DNA of 64,000 bases from Nocardia transvalensis (GCF_015477765.1 NZ_JADLQQ010000001.1:744001-808000); one strand, 5' to 3'. Numbered from the stretch's first letter, positions 28,701-37,998 are shown. Notes: generated by a model from the letters alone, not told the origin. Translations and numbers: made by a program.

Positions 28701-29069
28701 TCAGAGCACCTCCGGGGCCAGCGAAACGATCTTCATGAAACGCTTGTCACGCAGCTCGCGGCCCACGGGGCCGAAGATGCGGGTGCCACGCGGATCGTTG
28801 TCCGCCTTGATCAGCACCGCGGCGTTCTCATCGAACTTGATGTAGGAGCCGTCCGGACGGCGGCGCTCCTTGACGGTGCGCACGACGACGGCCTTGACGA
28901 CATCGCCCTTCTTGACGTTGCCGCCGGGAATGGCGTCCTTCACGGTGGCGACGATCACGTCGCCGATACCGGCATAGCGGCGCGACGAGCCACCGAGCAC
29001 TCGGATGCACAGGATTTCCTTCGCACCCGTGTTGTCGGCGACGCGCAGCCGCGACTCTTGCTGAATCAC
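28701..29069 (-). CDS. rplN: 50S ribosomal protein L14
   Basis: The 122-residue protein starts at a GTG preceded by AGGAGGAG. It begins [18 protein letters not shown] and contains [16 protein letters not shown] and [10 protein letters not shown], all typical of L14. It is the first gene of the first half of the split spc operon. Confidence 0.97.
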   Translation of the reverse strand: MIQQESRLRVADNTGAKEILCIRVLGGSSRRYAGIGDVIVATVKDAIPGGNVKKGDVVKAVVVRTVKERRRPDGSYIKFDENAAVLIKADNDPRGTRIFGPVGRELRDKRFMKIVSLAPEVL

Positions 29070-29242
29070 TTCAGCTCTCCTCCTGGACCTGGACGATATG
29101 CACGCCGGATTGCCGACCCGACGGGCATGGTCAGTTACCCTCCGAACGCGCGCCTGCCAGCGGTTTTGCGTGATCCGAGGGATCGACCACTGGGGGTTCA
29201 CGGCCTGAGTGCGGGCACAACTGTCCCGCAGGCAACCCGATC

Positions 29243-29271
29243 AGTGTAGCGAAGGCCCAGGTCGTCCCCAA
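29243..29271 (-). promoter_or_regulatory. Probable promoter of rplN-rplX-rplE-rpsN
   Basis: On the minus strand TTGGGG (29271-29266) and TACACT (29248-29243) are 17 bp apart. The leader that follows (about 170 bp to rplN) begins with GGGTTGCCTG and is similar to the leader in front of rpsH. The 343-bp gap to the M13 peptidase gene holds no supported gene. Confidence 0.6.
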
Positions 29272-29412
29272 ATCGGCCCGGCAAAAAGCGTGCCGGGAAC
29301 ATGAGGAAGGGGCAGGAGGCGTGGATATTCAGCCGTTCCCCAGTCGGTTGGGCTAGCCTCGGACGTCACACCAAGGCCGAACAAGATCATCAATTTCCGG
29401 AAGAGGTTGTCT

Positions 29413-31446
29413 GTGACGTCGCGTGGTCGGGCCCGCCTGGATCGTCGTTCGTTCCTGATCGCTCTGGGTGCGGTGCCGGTGGCCACCGCACTGGTGGCGT
29501 GCTCGGAGGAGTCGACGTCGAAGCAACTGCACGGCCCGGACCTGGGCGGCGTCGATCCCGCGATTCGCCCTCAGGACGACCTGTACCGCCACGTCAACGG
29601 CAAGTGGCTGCGGGAGTACCAGCTGCCGCCGGACAAGAACAGCTTCGGCACCTTCGACGAGGTCGGCGACCGGGTGGAGGGCCAGCTGCGCGAGATCGTC
29701 GAGGGCATCCGCGACCCCGAGGACGGCACGCCCGAGCAGCGGATCCGCGACCTGTACGACGCGCGGCTGGATGTCGACACGATCGAGAAGCTGGGCATGT
29801 CGCCGCTGACCGACCTGTTCGACAAGATCGACGCCGCACCCACCAAGGCCGACCTGGCCAAGGTGATGGGCTCGCTGCCGATCGCCGGGCTGATCGGGAT
29901 CGGCGTTTCGGTCGACCAGAAGGACTCCAACGCCCACATCCCGTACGTGAGTCAATCCGGCATCGGTCTGGGCGAGCAGTACTACCGCAAACCCGAATAT
30001 GCGGACAAACTCTCCGCGTATCACACCTTCCTGGAGCGCATTGCCACCGGCGCCGGTTTCCCGGATCCGACCGGCATGGCGCAGCGGGTGTTCGATCTGG
30101 AGAAGCGGATCGCCGCGGGCTTCTGGGACAACGTGCGCAACCGCGACAGCGATGCCACCTACAACCTGAAGTCGTGGAGCGAATTGACCGCTCTCGCACC
30201 GAATTTCGAATGGGATGCGTGGCTGGCGGGCAATACCGACCGGCCGAAGAATCTGTTCGACAAGATCGTGGTCGCCCAGCCGTCGTACGTGACGGCCGCG
30301 GGTCAGCTGTGGGCCGATGTCGACATGTCCACCTGGCGTGAGTATTTGAAGCTCTACCTGGTGCGCGAGTACGCCCGCTTCCTGCCGAAGTCCATCGCCG
30401 ATGCCAATTTCGACTTCTTCGGCAAGGTGATGAACGGCACCCAGGAGCGCCCCGAGCGCTGGAAGTCGGCGATCGCCACACTGAACCAATCTCTCGGCGA
30501 ACAGCTCGGAAAGCTGTACGTGGCCAAGCACTTCCCGCCCGAGGCCAAGAACCGCGCCAAGGAGATGGTCGACGACATCCTGGCCGCCTACCGCGACAAC
30601 TTCCGCAATTCCAGCTGGATGTCGCCGCCGACCCGGGATGCGTCGATCGCCAAACTGGACAAGATCACGGTCAAGATCGGCTATCCCGACAAGTGGTACG
30701 ACTACTCCAAGCTGAAGATCACCCGCGGGAAGCTGATCGAATCCCTGCGCGCCATCAACGAATTCGAGGCCAAACGGGCGTGGAACAAGCTGGGCACCCC
30801 GGTCGACAAGACCGAATGGGGCATGCCTCCGCAGGAGGTCAACGCCTACTACGAACCCACCTCCAATTCGATCAACTTCCCGGCGGCGATCCTGCAACCA
30901 CCGTTCTTCGACAAGGACGCCCAACCCGCGGTCAACTACGGCGCCATCGGCGCGACCATCGGCCACGAGATCGGCCACGGCTTCGACGACCAGGGCGCGA
31001 AATACGACGGCGAAGGCAACCGCCGCGACTGGTGGACCCCGGAGGATCAGGCCGCCTTCGACGCCAAGACCAAGCAGCTCATCGCCCAGTACAACGAGTT
31101 GACCCCTGAAAGCATCGACCAGCACGTCAACGGCGAGCTCACCGTCGGCGAGAACCTTGCCGACCTGCGCGGCCTCATGATCGCGCTGTCGGCCTACCGC
31201 CTCGCCGAAAAGCGCGACGGCAAGGACAACCCCGACTACACCGACATGTTCTGGTCCTGGGCCCGCAACTGGCGCACCAAACAGACCAAGCAATACACCG
31301 AATGGCTGGTCACCAACGACGTCCACTCCCCCGGCGAATTCCGCTGCAACCAGGTAGTCCGCAACCTCCCCGAGTTCTACTCCACCTTCACCGTCAAGGA
31401 AGGCGACAAACTCTTCCTCCCCCAGGACCAGCGCGTCTCCCTCTAG
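29413..31446 (+). CDS. M13 family metallopeptidase, Tat/lipoprotein type
   Basis: The 677-residue protein is a neprilysin-like zinc endopeptidase. The N-terminus has a twin-arginine pattern (RRSFLIALGAVP) and a lipobox ending ALVAC, so it is probably an exported lipoprotein. The body shows RPQDDLYRHVNGKW, NAYYEPTSNSINFPAAIL, the zinc motif in GHEIGHGFDD, ENLADLRG with the third ligand Glu, and the C-terminal substrate-binding region. Mycobacterial Zmp1 is a relative. GTG 29413 is chosen because AAGAGG lies six bases before it. It is divergent from rplN. Confidence 0.92.
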   Translation: MTSRGRARLDRRSFLIALGAVPVATALVACSEESTSKQLHGPDLGGVDPAIRPQDDLYRHVNGKWLREYQLPPDKNSFGTFDEVGDRVEGQLREIVEGIRDPEDGTPEQRIRDLYDARLDVDTIEKLGMSPLTDLFDKIDAAPTKADLAKVMGSLPIAGLIGIGVSVDQKDSNAHIPYVSQSGIGLGEQYYRKPEYADKLSAYHTFLERIATGAGFPDPTGMAQRVFDLEKRIAAGFWDNVRNRDSDATYNLKSWSELTALAPNFEWDAWLAGNTDRPKNLFDKIVVAQPSYVTAAGQLWADVDMSTWREYLKLYLVREYARFLPKSIADANFDFFGKVMNGTQERPERWKSAIATLNQSLGEQLGKLYVAKHFPPEAKNRAKEMVDDILAAYRDNFRNSSWMSPPTRDASIAKLDKITVKIGYPDKWYDYSKLKITRGKLIESLRAINEFEAKRAWNKLGTPVDKTEWGMPPQEVNAYYEPTSNSINFPAAILQPPFFDKDAQPAVNYGAIGATIGHEIGHGFDDQGAKYDGEGNRRDWWTPEDQAAFDAKTKQLIAQYNELTPESIDQHVNGELTVGENLADLRGLMIALSAYRLAEKRDGKDNPDYTDMFWSWARNWRTKQTKQYTEWLVTNDVHSPGEFRCNQVVRNLPEFYSTFTVKEGDKLFLPQDQRVSL

Positions 31447-31504
31447 CTCAACGAGCAATGAGGAGACCAACGGCCGAGAGCCGACCTGCGGGATTGCTCG
31501 ATGA

Positions 31505-33040
31505 TCAGCCGTCCAGGTAGGCGGCGCGTAGGAGGCGTTTGCGGATTTTGCCTGCGTCGTCGCGTGGGAGGTCGGTGACGATGCGGACGGTGGTGGGGTG
31601 TTTGAAGCGGGCGAGTTGGCCGGTCAGGGCGGTGCGGATGTCGGCCTCGGTCAGGGTGGCGTTCGGGCGCGGGACGATATGGGCCGCAACGGTTTCGCCG
31701 AGGTCCGGCTCGGGGATGCCGAAGACGGCAACATCCTCGACACCGGGGAGGGCCATGATCGTATTCTCCACTTCGGCCGGGTAGATGTTCACGCCGCCGC
31801 GGATGATGATTTCGGCGGAACGGCCGGTGAGATAGAGGTAGCCGTCGGCGTCCAGGTAGCCGGTGTCGCCGAGGGCGATGAAACCCGGTACCGGGCTGGA
31901 CTTTTCGGTGACGTTCAAATACTTCGAGGTGGGCCAGTAGTCGGCGCCGTGTACATAGACCTGGCCGATCTCGTTGGGTGGCAGCAGATTTCCGGCCTCG
32001 TCGGCGACTACTACGGCCGACCCGTCCGCCGGGCGGCCGACACTCCCGGGATGTGCGAGCCACTCCTGGGCGGTGATCCACGTGATCGTGCCCGCCTCGG
32101 TGCAACCGAAGTATTCGAGCACCGCATCACCGAACCAGTCGATGGCCGCCCGCTTCACCGCCGGCGGGCACGGGGCCGAGGAGTGGATCAGGTGCGTGAG
32201 GCTGCCGACGTCGTAGCGGGCGCGGACCTCCGGTGGCAGCGACAGCAGGCGCGACAGCATGGTCGGCACCACCTTCGCCTGCGTCACCCGGTGCTCGTGC
32301 ACGTTCTTCAGAAACCGCTCCGGGTCGAAGCGCGGCATGATCGTGATATTCGTGCCCACCCGCAGCCCCAGCACCGCGACCGCATTCGGGCTGGCGTGGT
32401 ACATCGGCCCGGCCACCAGCATCTCCCCGCCCGGTGCCAGGCCCATCCGCTGAGCGGTGGCTCCGGCGGTCGTCCGGATCTGCTGCGGCGTGAGCCGCTC
32501 ACGCACAACACCTTTCGGCCGACCGGTGGTGCCGGAGGTGTAGATGAGCCCCATCGAGTCGGCCATCGCGCCTTCGACGTGGCCCAGCGGCTCCGGCTGC
32601 CCGGCGATCCACTGCTCCAGTGTGGGATAGCGTCCGGTCGGCGTTGCCAGGGCGGGATCGCGCCCGAGCTCGGCCAGCAGCCCGGGCGGCATGGCGACCT
32701 CGACCAGCTCCGCTGTGATGTTCGCCACCGCGATCGCCTGCTCGACGACCTCGACGAACTCCGTGTGCACGAGCACCAGCCGAGCGTCGCTGTCGGCCAG
32801 CAGATGCGCCACCTCCGGCGCCTGCCAGCCCGTATTCACCGGCACCGGATTAGCTCCGGCCGCCGCCACCGCCAATGACACCTCGAGGAACTCGATGTCG
32901 TTTCGCAGCATCACCGCGACCCGCACGCCCCCGCCCACCCCGGCCGCCACCAGCGCCGCGGCCAGCCGCCCGGCCCGCCACTGCGCCTGCTCCTGCGTCC
33001 GAACCCGGCCGCCGCACCGAATAACCGCAGTCCCACTCAC
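31505..33040 (-). CDS. Acyl-CoA synthetase / AMP-binding ligase
   Basis: The 511-residue protein is an ANL-superfamily enzyme. It has the P-loop YTSGTTGRPKGV (about residues 166-177), the adenylate-binding YFGCTEAG, GDTGYLDADGYLYLTGR, and the C-terminal catalytic lysine in DDAGKIRKRLL. It would activate a carboxylic acid, probably fatty or aromatic, as acyl-AMP and then acyl-CoA. No partner gene indicates the substrate. It converges on the M13 peptidase gene and is followed upstream by a repeat-containing 260-bp gap. Confidence 0.88.
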   Translation of the reverse strand: MSGTAVIRCGGRVRTQEQAQWRAGRLAAALVAAGVGGGVRVAVMLRNDIEFLEVSLAVAAAGANPVPVNTGWQAPEVAHLLADSDARLVLVHTEFVEVVEQAIAVANITAELVEVAMPPGLLAELGRDPALATPTGRYPTLEQWIAGQPEPLGHVEGAMADSMGLIYTSGTTGRPKGVVRERLTPQQIRTTAGATAQRMGLAPGGEMLVAGPMYHASPNAVAVLGLRVGTNITIMPRFDPERFLKNVHEHRVTQAKVVPTMLSRLLSLPPEVRARYDVGSLTHLIHSSAPCPPAVKRAAIDWFGDAVLEYFGCTEAGTITWITAQEWLAHPGSVGRPADGSAVVVADEAGNLLPPNEIGQVYVHGADYWPTSKYLNVTEKSSPVPGFIALGDTGYLDADGYLYLTGRSAEIIIRGGVNIYPAEVENTIMALPGVEDVAVFGIPEPDLGETVAAHIVPRPNATLTEADIRTALTGQLARFKHPTTVRIVTDLPRDDAGKIRKRLLRAAYLDG

Positions 33041-33066
33041 GGCGCCACCTCACTGACGTTCGCCGC

Positions 33067-33196
33067 CACCGTCCGCGGCCCGCACTGTGCCGATGGTCCG
33101 CTCGCAAGCTCACTCACGACGCCACCTGGCCCGACGCTCGGCGTCACCGTCCGCGCCGCGCGCTGTGCCCATGGTTCGCTCGCAAGCTCACTCACG
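33067..33196. repeat. Direct repeat of about 52 bp, period 78 bp
   Basis: CACCGTCCGCG...CTGTGCC-ATGGT-CGCTCGCAAGCTCACTCACG occurs at 33067-33118 and, with a few changes, at 33145-33196. It lies in the 260-bp gap between the acyl-CoA synthetase and debranching-enzyme genes. No gene or clear hairpin was seen. Confidence 0.6.
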
Positions 33197-33301
33197 CTCC
33201 GAAGTCTGCCAGAGCCGCCGTGGTCCGGCCTGTGTCTACATGATCACTGAGAGCCGGCGCACATGTGACACACCTTCGTCGCACTGGACACGTGCGAGCG
33301 A

Positions 33302-35425
33302 TCAGTGCGTGACCAGCCGCCAGTCGTCCGGCATATTCGACGCCGCGACATGGTCGCCGTCGACCGCCAGGTCGAGGACGCTGCCGCCGAGGCGGAGGTC
33401 GGTGAGTTCGACGCGACCCCAGCGGGCAGGGAGGTGCGGGAGCACCGTGAGGGTGCGGTGGGGGACGTCCGGGTCCAGGCCGAGGAACGAACGGACCAGC
33501 AGCAGAGGTGCGGCACTGGCCCAGGCCTGGGGCGAGCACGAGGTCGGATACGGGACGGGGGCGGGAAATCTGGATCTCGGGAAACCGCAGAACAATTCGG
33601 GCAGGCGTCCGCCGAAGGCCGCGGCCGCGTCCAGGAGGCCGTCGGCCAACCGGGTGGCGAGTTCGATCGCGCCCGGGATGTGCCGGTAGCGCAGCAGCCC
33701 CGCCACGGTGATCGCCGTATCGTGCGGCCACACCGAACCGTTGTGGTAGCTCATCGGATTGAAGGCGCCCATGCTCGAGGCGAGGGTGCGCAACCCGAAC
33801 CCCGAATCCATCTCCGAGGTGGACAGCCGCTGGACCAGCTGCGCGGCATGCTCGTCGGGAACGATGCCCGACCACAGGCAGTGCCCCACATTCGAGGTCA
33901 GCGCGTCGACGCGCCGCTTACCGCGATCCAAGGCGACGGCGTACCAACCCTTTTCGGGCAGCCAGAACGACTCGGCGAATTTGGTGCGCAGCGCCGAGGC
34001 GCGGTCGCGCAGCTTGGCGGCCACGGCCGCCTCGCCGAACTCCTCGGCCAGCTCCGCCCGGGCCAGCAGGGCGGCGTACTGGTAGCCCTGCACCTCACAC
34101 AGCGCGATCGGCGCCTCCGCCAAATGCCCCGCGGAGTCGTTGATTCCGTCGAAACTGTCCTTCCAGCCCTGATTGAGCAGGCCGCGGTCGGTGGCGCGCT
34201 GATATTCGATGAATCCGTCACCGTCGCGATCGCCGAAGTGGGTCATCCAGTCCAGCGCCGCATCGGCGGCCGGCAGCAGCGCGTGGATCGTATCGGCCGC
34301 CGCACCCCACCGCCGCGCCTCGGCCAGCAGCATCACGAAAAGCGGTGTGGCATCGACGGTTCCGTAGTAGATCTCGCCGCCGAGCACCAGACTTCCGGCC
34401 GGGCCGCGCCGGATCTCGTGCATGATCCGGCCGGGCTCCTCCTCGGTCAGCGGATCGACCCGCTGCCCCTGCATCTCCGCCAGCTGCTGCATGGTGCCCA
34501 GCGCCAGGCCCACATCCAGCGGCAACGCCATCCACGCGGTGAGCAGGCTGTCGCGGCCGAACAGGGTCATGAACCAGGGCGCCCCGGCCGCGACGAAGGT
34601 CCGTCCCTCCCGATCGTTGTCGTGGATCTGCAGCGCGCCCAGATCGCTCTCGGTGCGCTGCAGCACCGCGGTCAGCAGCGGGTCACCGGAGGTGAGTTTG
34701 GTGGCGGTATCGCGCCACGCCTCGATCTTGCGACCCGGTTCGCTCTTCTCGTAGTGCTCCCCCGGGCGCAGCGGCAGGTGCACGCGCTGATTCGCCATGG
34801 TCGGCTGCGCCAGGATCTCGGTCTGCCAGCGCCCACCGGCCGGGACGACGACCCGCCACGACAGCGAGCCGGGCAGCACGATCGGCGGCTCCGACGCCGA
34901 GACCGCCAGTCCGCGAGCGCGATCGGAGCGGTCGTTGAGAAGCAACTCGTTGTCGGTGACCAGCACCTCGGCACGGCCGTGCCCGGCGCGGCCCTCCTTG
35001 ACCGCGAACAGATCGACGAAATCGGCGTCCGCGTGCAACTCCAGCGCGACGGCGGTGGGTTCGCGACCGAGATTCTCCAGCGTGACCGTCTCGCGCAGCC
35101 CGTCGGCGACCAGACGCTCACGCACCACCAGTAGGGTGCTGTCGGCGGCGCCGGCCCGTGGGGGCCGGCGCAATATGAACCGCGCGGTGAATGCCTCCGG
35201 ACTCAACACCGACAGCGGATCCGGCCGCTGCCCGTCGACCCGCAACTCCCAGCGCGAGACCACCCGCGCGTCGCGATAGAACAGCCCGTGGGCCGTGCCG
35301 GGTTCCACATCCCCGACACGGTCCGACAGGCAGAAGGTGCTCCCCTCGACCAAGGTCACCGCCCCGCCGGGGCCGCCGACGGCGGACGGCTCTCCGGCAT
35401 TCAATGCGGTGGGGGCTCCATTCAC
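33302..35425 (-). CDS. Glycogen-debranching-type protein (amylo-alpha-1,6-glucosidase-like)
   Basis: The 707-residue protein starts at a GTG with AAGGAG seven bases upstream. An N-terminal GDE-type beta domain (about residues 20-240, GLFYRDARVVSRWELRVDG) precedes an alpha/alpha barrel. The barrel carries APWFMTLFGRDSLLTAWMAL, DGDGFIEY, GWKDSFDGI and NPMSYHNGSVWPHDTAI, the usual catalytic-domain motifs of this group. It would act on alpha-glucan or trehalose-like oligosaccharides in the cytosol. It overlaps the glycosyltransferase gene by four bases (GTGA), so the two form an operon controlled by a CIRCE element. Confidence 0.88.
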   Translation of the reverse strand: MNGAPTALNAGEPSAVGGPGGAVTLVEGSTFCLSDRVGDVEPGTAHGLFYRDARVVSRWELRVDGQRPDPLSVLSPEAFTARFILRRPPRAGAADSTLLVVRERLVADGLRETVTLENLGREPTAVALELHADADFVDLFAVKEGRAGHGRAEVLVTDNELLLNDRSDRARGLAVSASEPPIVLPGSLSWRVVVPAGGRWQTEILAQPTMANQRVHLPLRPGEHYEKSEPGRKIEAWRDTATKLTSGDPLLTAVLQRTESDLGALQIHDNDREGRTFVAAGAPWFMTLFGRDSLLTAWMALPLDVGLALGTMQQLAEMQGQRVDPLTEEEPGRIMHEIRRGPAGSLVLGGEIYYGTVDATPLFVMLLAEARRWGAAADTIHALLPAADAALDWMTHFGDRDGDGFIEYQRATDRGLLNQGWKDSFDGINDSAGHLAEAPIALCEVQGYQYAALLARAELAEEFGEAAVAAKLRDRASALRTKFAESFWLPEKGWYAVALDRGKRRVDALTSNVGHCLWSGIVPDEHAAQLVQRLSTSEMDSGFGLRTLASSMGAFNPMSYHNGSVWPHDTAITVAGLLRYRHIPGAIELATRLADGLLDAAAAFGGRLPELFCGFPRSRFPAPVPYPTSCSPQAWASAAPLLLVRSFLGLDPDVPHRTLTVLPHLPARWGRVELTDLRLGGSVLDLAVDGDHVAASNMPDDWRLVTH

Positions 35426-36738
35426 GCAGTATCTCCTTCCATGACACCCGAGTTGTCTGCCGTCGCCACCCCGGCCACGCGCCGGGTGGCGACCAGCGGT
35501 CGGGCGGCGGCCGTTTCCGGAACTATCGCCGGAACGGGCCCCGCCGCAACGGCGCTCGCCGTGGTGCGGCCGCTCGGAATGTTCCAGGTGCGGATCGTCG
35601 TCGTCCCACGCGCCGGACGGGTCTTGCGCAGCACCCGCCGATAGACGGTCTCGTAGCCGCGGCCGAGAGTTTCGGCGCCGAAGTTGCGCACCACATGATC
35701 GCGGCACGCCTGCGGGTCGTACTCCTGCACTTCCTTGATGGCCACGGCCAGCTCGGACGGGTCGTCACAGATGCGACCGGTCACGCCGTCGACGATCACC
35801 TCGGAGACGGCGCCGCCGCGCAACGCCACCACGGGCGTGCCGCACACCATCGCCTCGATCATCACCATTCCGAACGGTTCCTCCCACTGCACCGGGAACA
35901 GCAGACACTTGGCTTCGGACAACAATTTTCGTTTGGCGATCGCATCGGCCATGCCGAACAGCTGGTCGTGTTCGGTCAGCAGCGGCCGTACCGCTCTGTC
36001 GAAATACGCCTTCTCGGGAGGTTCGCTGCACTTGCCGGCGAGCACCAGCGGGATACCGGCCGCATGCGCGGCCTCCAACGCCAGGTGCGGCGCCTTGCAT
36101 TCGTTGAACCGGCCCAGGAACAGAGCGTAGTCCTTCTTCACCGGATGGAAAGGCCAATCTTCGACGCGCAGGCAGTTGTGCACCCGCCCGGCCCAGTTGA
36201 GATCCGGAGCCAACTCGCGCTGGCGGTCGCTGATCGCGACCAGCGCCACGTCCTCGCCGAGTTCGCTGTAGTACATGTACGGGTCCCCGTCGACCGGACC
36301 GTGCACGGTGACCACCGTGGGCAGGCCCAGGTCACGGTAGAAGGGCGCGTTGAGCGGTCCCGCGAAGGTGTGGTCGTGCACCAGATCGATGCCGTCACGG
36401 ACGACGATCTGCTCGAGTGCGCGACGAACCTTCAACGCGTGCACGACTTCCGGGAACGGATCACCCAACCGGTCGGCCTGGATGTCCTCCCAGACCGGGA
36501 CGAATTTCGTCGCCTTGGTGCCGGGCTCGCCCGCGCCCAGCAGTGTGACCTGGTGACCGCGGTCCACCAGGGCGTCGACCAGATCCGCGACGACGGCCTC
36601 GACTCCCCCGTAAGCCTTGGGGGGAACGTCGAAATAGGGCGGAACGACCATTGCGATGCGGAACTTGTCACCGCTGCGTTCCGCCGACTCGATAGATGCG
36701 ACTCGCGCCGAGGCCGGCGCCGAGAACACTGCGCTCAT
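35422..36738 (-). CDS. Glycosyltransferase family 4 protein
   Basis: The 438-residue protein starts at an ATG after AGGAGGAGGG. It has the GT-B pattern: N-terminal RIAMVVPPYFDVPPKAYGG-VE, DLVHDHTFAG, VTVHGPVDGDP, FLGRFNECKAPHLALEAA, and the donor-site FPVQWEEPFGMVMIEAMVCGTPVVAL. The C-terminal 60 residues are low-complexity. GT4 enzymes use nucleotide sugars; the acceptor here may be glucan, given the coupled debranching gene. Transcription starts at or near a perfect CIRCE, so HrcA heat-shock control is expected. Confidence 0.88.
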   Translation of the reverse strand: MSAVFSAPASARVASIESAERSGDKFRIAMVVPPYFDVPPKAYGGVEAVVADLVDALVDRGHQVTLLGAGEPGTKATKFVPVWEDIQADRLGDPFPEVVHALKVRRALEQIVVRDGIDLVHDHTFAGPLNAPFYRDLGLPTVVTVHGPVDGDPYMYYSELGEDVALVAISDRQRELAPDLNWAGRVHNCLRVEDWPFHPVKKDYALFLGRFNECKAPHLALEAAHAAGIPLVLAGKCSEPPEKAYFDRAVRPLLTEHDQLFGMADAIAKRKLLSEAKCLLFPVQWEEPFGMVMIEAMVCGTPVVALRGGAVSEVIVDGVTGRICDDPSELAVAIKEVQEYDPQACRDHVVRNFGAETLGRGYETVYRRVLRKTRPARGTTTIRTWNIPSGRTTASAVAAGPVPAIVPETAAARPLVATRRVAGVATADNSGVMEGDTA

Positions 36739-36762
36739 GACCCTCCTCCTGGGACACAACCG

Positions 36763-36789
36763 TTAGCACTCAGGTGCACCGAGTGCTAA
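36763..36789. promoter_or_regulatory. CIRCE element (HrcA operator), perfect consensus
   Basis: TTAGCACTC, 9 bp, GAGTGCTAA matches the canonical CIRCE exactly. It lies 25 bp upstream of the glycosyltransferase ATG and directly after its -10. The known role is binding of the HrcA repressor, normally at groES/groEL or dnaK operons. Confidence 0.9.
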
Positions 36790-36817
36790 TTATGCTGACC
36801 GTCGCGCCCGTTCGGAA
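36789..36817 (-). promoter_or_regulatory. Probable promoter of the glycosyltransferase-debranching operon
   Basis: On the minus strand TTCCGA (36817-36812) and CATAAT (36794-36789) are 17 bp apart. The -10 abuts the CIRCE, so HrcA binding would block initiation. Confidence 0.6.
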
Positions 36818-36840
36818 GATCTATTTCCCCGTGTTGTAGG

Positions 36841-36859
36841 TTAGGCAAGGCTGACCTAT
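36841..36859. promoter_or_regulatory. IdeR/DtxR-type iron box upstream of siderophore-binding protein gene
   Basis: TTAGGCAAGGCTGACCTAT agrees with 15 of 19 positions of the IdeR/DtxR consensus by eye. It lies 55 bp before the substrate-binding protein ATG, so iron repression is expected. Flanking bases extend the TAGGTTAGG motif. Confidence 0.75.
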
Positions 36860-36914
36860 TTCGTGGTGGCCCGCGCGGCACCGAAGGACGCCCTCGACGA
36901 AGGAGAGTTCACCG

Positions 36915-37898
36915 ATGAAGCCTGCCCGAACGTCTCGATACCGGTGGGCGCACGCGGCGGTCGTTGCCCTGGCCGGCGCACTCGCCGTGGCCTTGGTCGG
37001 TTGTGGGTCGGATTCCTCGGAATCCGGCTCCGGCGGCGATGCCGTGGTGGTCGACCATGCCCGTGGTGTCACCACGGTTCACGGCACCCCGAAACGCATC
37101 GTCGCGTTGGGCAGCCAGTGGCTGGACACCACTTTAGCGCTTGGCGTGACACCTGTCGGGTATATCGACAATGTCGCGGCGATGGCGCGCACTCCATCGC
37201 CGTGGCTCCCCAATTCCATTAGTGCCGCAAAGAAATTGGAGACCACCGGCAAGATCGACGAACAGGTCGCGGCGCTGGATCCGGATCTGATTCTGGTCGA
37301 TGGCGCGTTCGGGGATCAGAAGAGCTACGACACCCTGTCGAAGATCGCGCCGACCATTCCCGCGTTGAGCAATGCCACCATCACGCCGTGGCAGGACCAA
37401 GTGGCCACGTTGGGAAAGGTCTTGCACCGCAAGGATGCCGCGGACAAGGTGATCGCGGACGTGAACGGGAAAATCGATGCCCTGGCGAAGCAGAATCCCG
37501 GCCTGAAAGGTAAGACGTTCGTCAGCACCTGGCTGGCGAGCCCGGCGCAGCTGATGGTGCTCACCGACCGCAACGATGGATCGGCTCAGGTATTCGGCCG
37601 CCTCGGCTTGCAGATTCCGGACCATCTGACCAAGCTGCCCGCCAATCAGGGCCGCGCCCAACTGTCCACCGAGCGCCTGAACGAACTCGACGCCGACCTC
37701 CTGCTGGCGGGCTATTCCCCCGGCATGGACGAAAAGTACCGCCAGCTCCCGGGTTACACCGACCTCCCCGCGGTGAAAAAAGGCGCGGTGGTCTTCCTGA
37801 CCGTCCAGGAAATCAGCGCCATCAACCAACCAACCGCCCTGTCCTTGCCTTACATGCTGGACAAGATCGCCCCGGCATTGCCGAACGCTGCGAAGTAA
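36915..37898 (+). CDS. Iron-siderophore ABC transporter substrate-binding lipoprotein
   Basis: The 327-residue protein has a lipoprotein signal peptide ending ALVGC (Cys at about residue 31). It shows the FecB/FhuD-type fold text: TPKRIVALGSQWLDTTLALGVTPVGY, LDPDLILVD, YDTLSKIAPTIPAL and ADLLLAGYSPG. It would bind a ferric siderophore outside the membrane and pass it to an ABC permease that is not in this window. The iron box upstream and the nearby nbt-type cluster agree with uptake of the locally made siderophore. Confidence 0.9.
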   Translation: MKPARTSRYRWAHAAVVALAGALAVALVGCGSDSSESGSGGDAVVVDHARGVTTVHGTPKRIVALGSQWLDTTLALGVTPVGYIDNVAAMARTPSPWLPNSISAAKKLETTGKIDEQVAALDPDLILVDGAFGDQKSYDTLSKIAPTIPALSNATITPWQDQVATLGKVLHRKDAADKVIADVNGKIDALAKQNPGLKGKTFVSTWLASPAQLMVLTDRNDGSAQVFGRLGLQIPDHLTKLPANQGRAQLSTERLNELDADLLLAGYSPGMDEKYRQLPGYTDLPAVKKGAVVFLTVQEISAINQPTALSLPYMLDKIAPALPNAAK

Positions 37899-37906
37899 CT
37901 GTGGTG

Positions 37907-37944
37907 CCCCGTCATTCCGGCCCTAGGGGGCCGGAATGACGGGG
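37907..37944. terminator. Perfect 16-bp hairpin after the siderophore-binding protein gene
   Basis: CCCCGTCATTCCGGCC and its exact complement flank a 6-nt loop, 9 bp after the stop codon. It is a likely terminator, and its GTCATTCCGG core recurs in the next hairpin. Confidence 0.65.
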
Positions 37945-37998
37945 AGTGGGGCCTCCTCGGTGACGAGGTCGTTACTCCAAGGTGCGGCCATTCTCATG

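Noticed and set aside
31452..31500. CGAGCAAT ... ATTGCTCG inverted repeat as terminator between convergent genes
   Set aside because: The stem is only 8 bp with a loop of about 33 nt, too weak to call.
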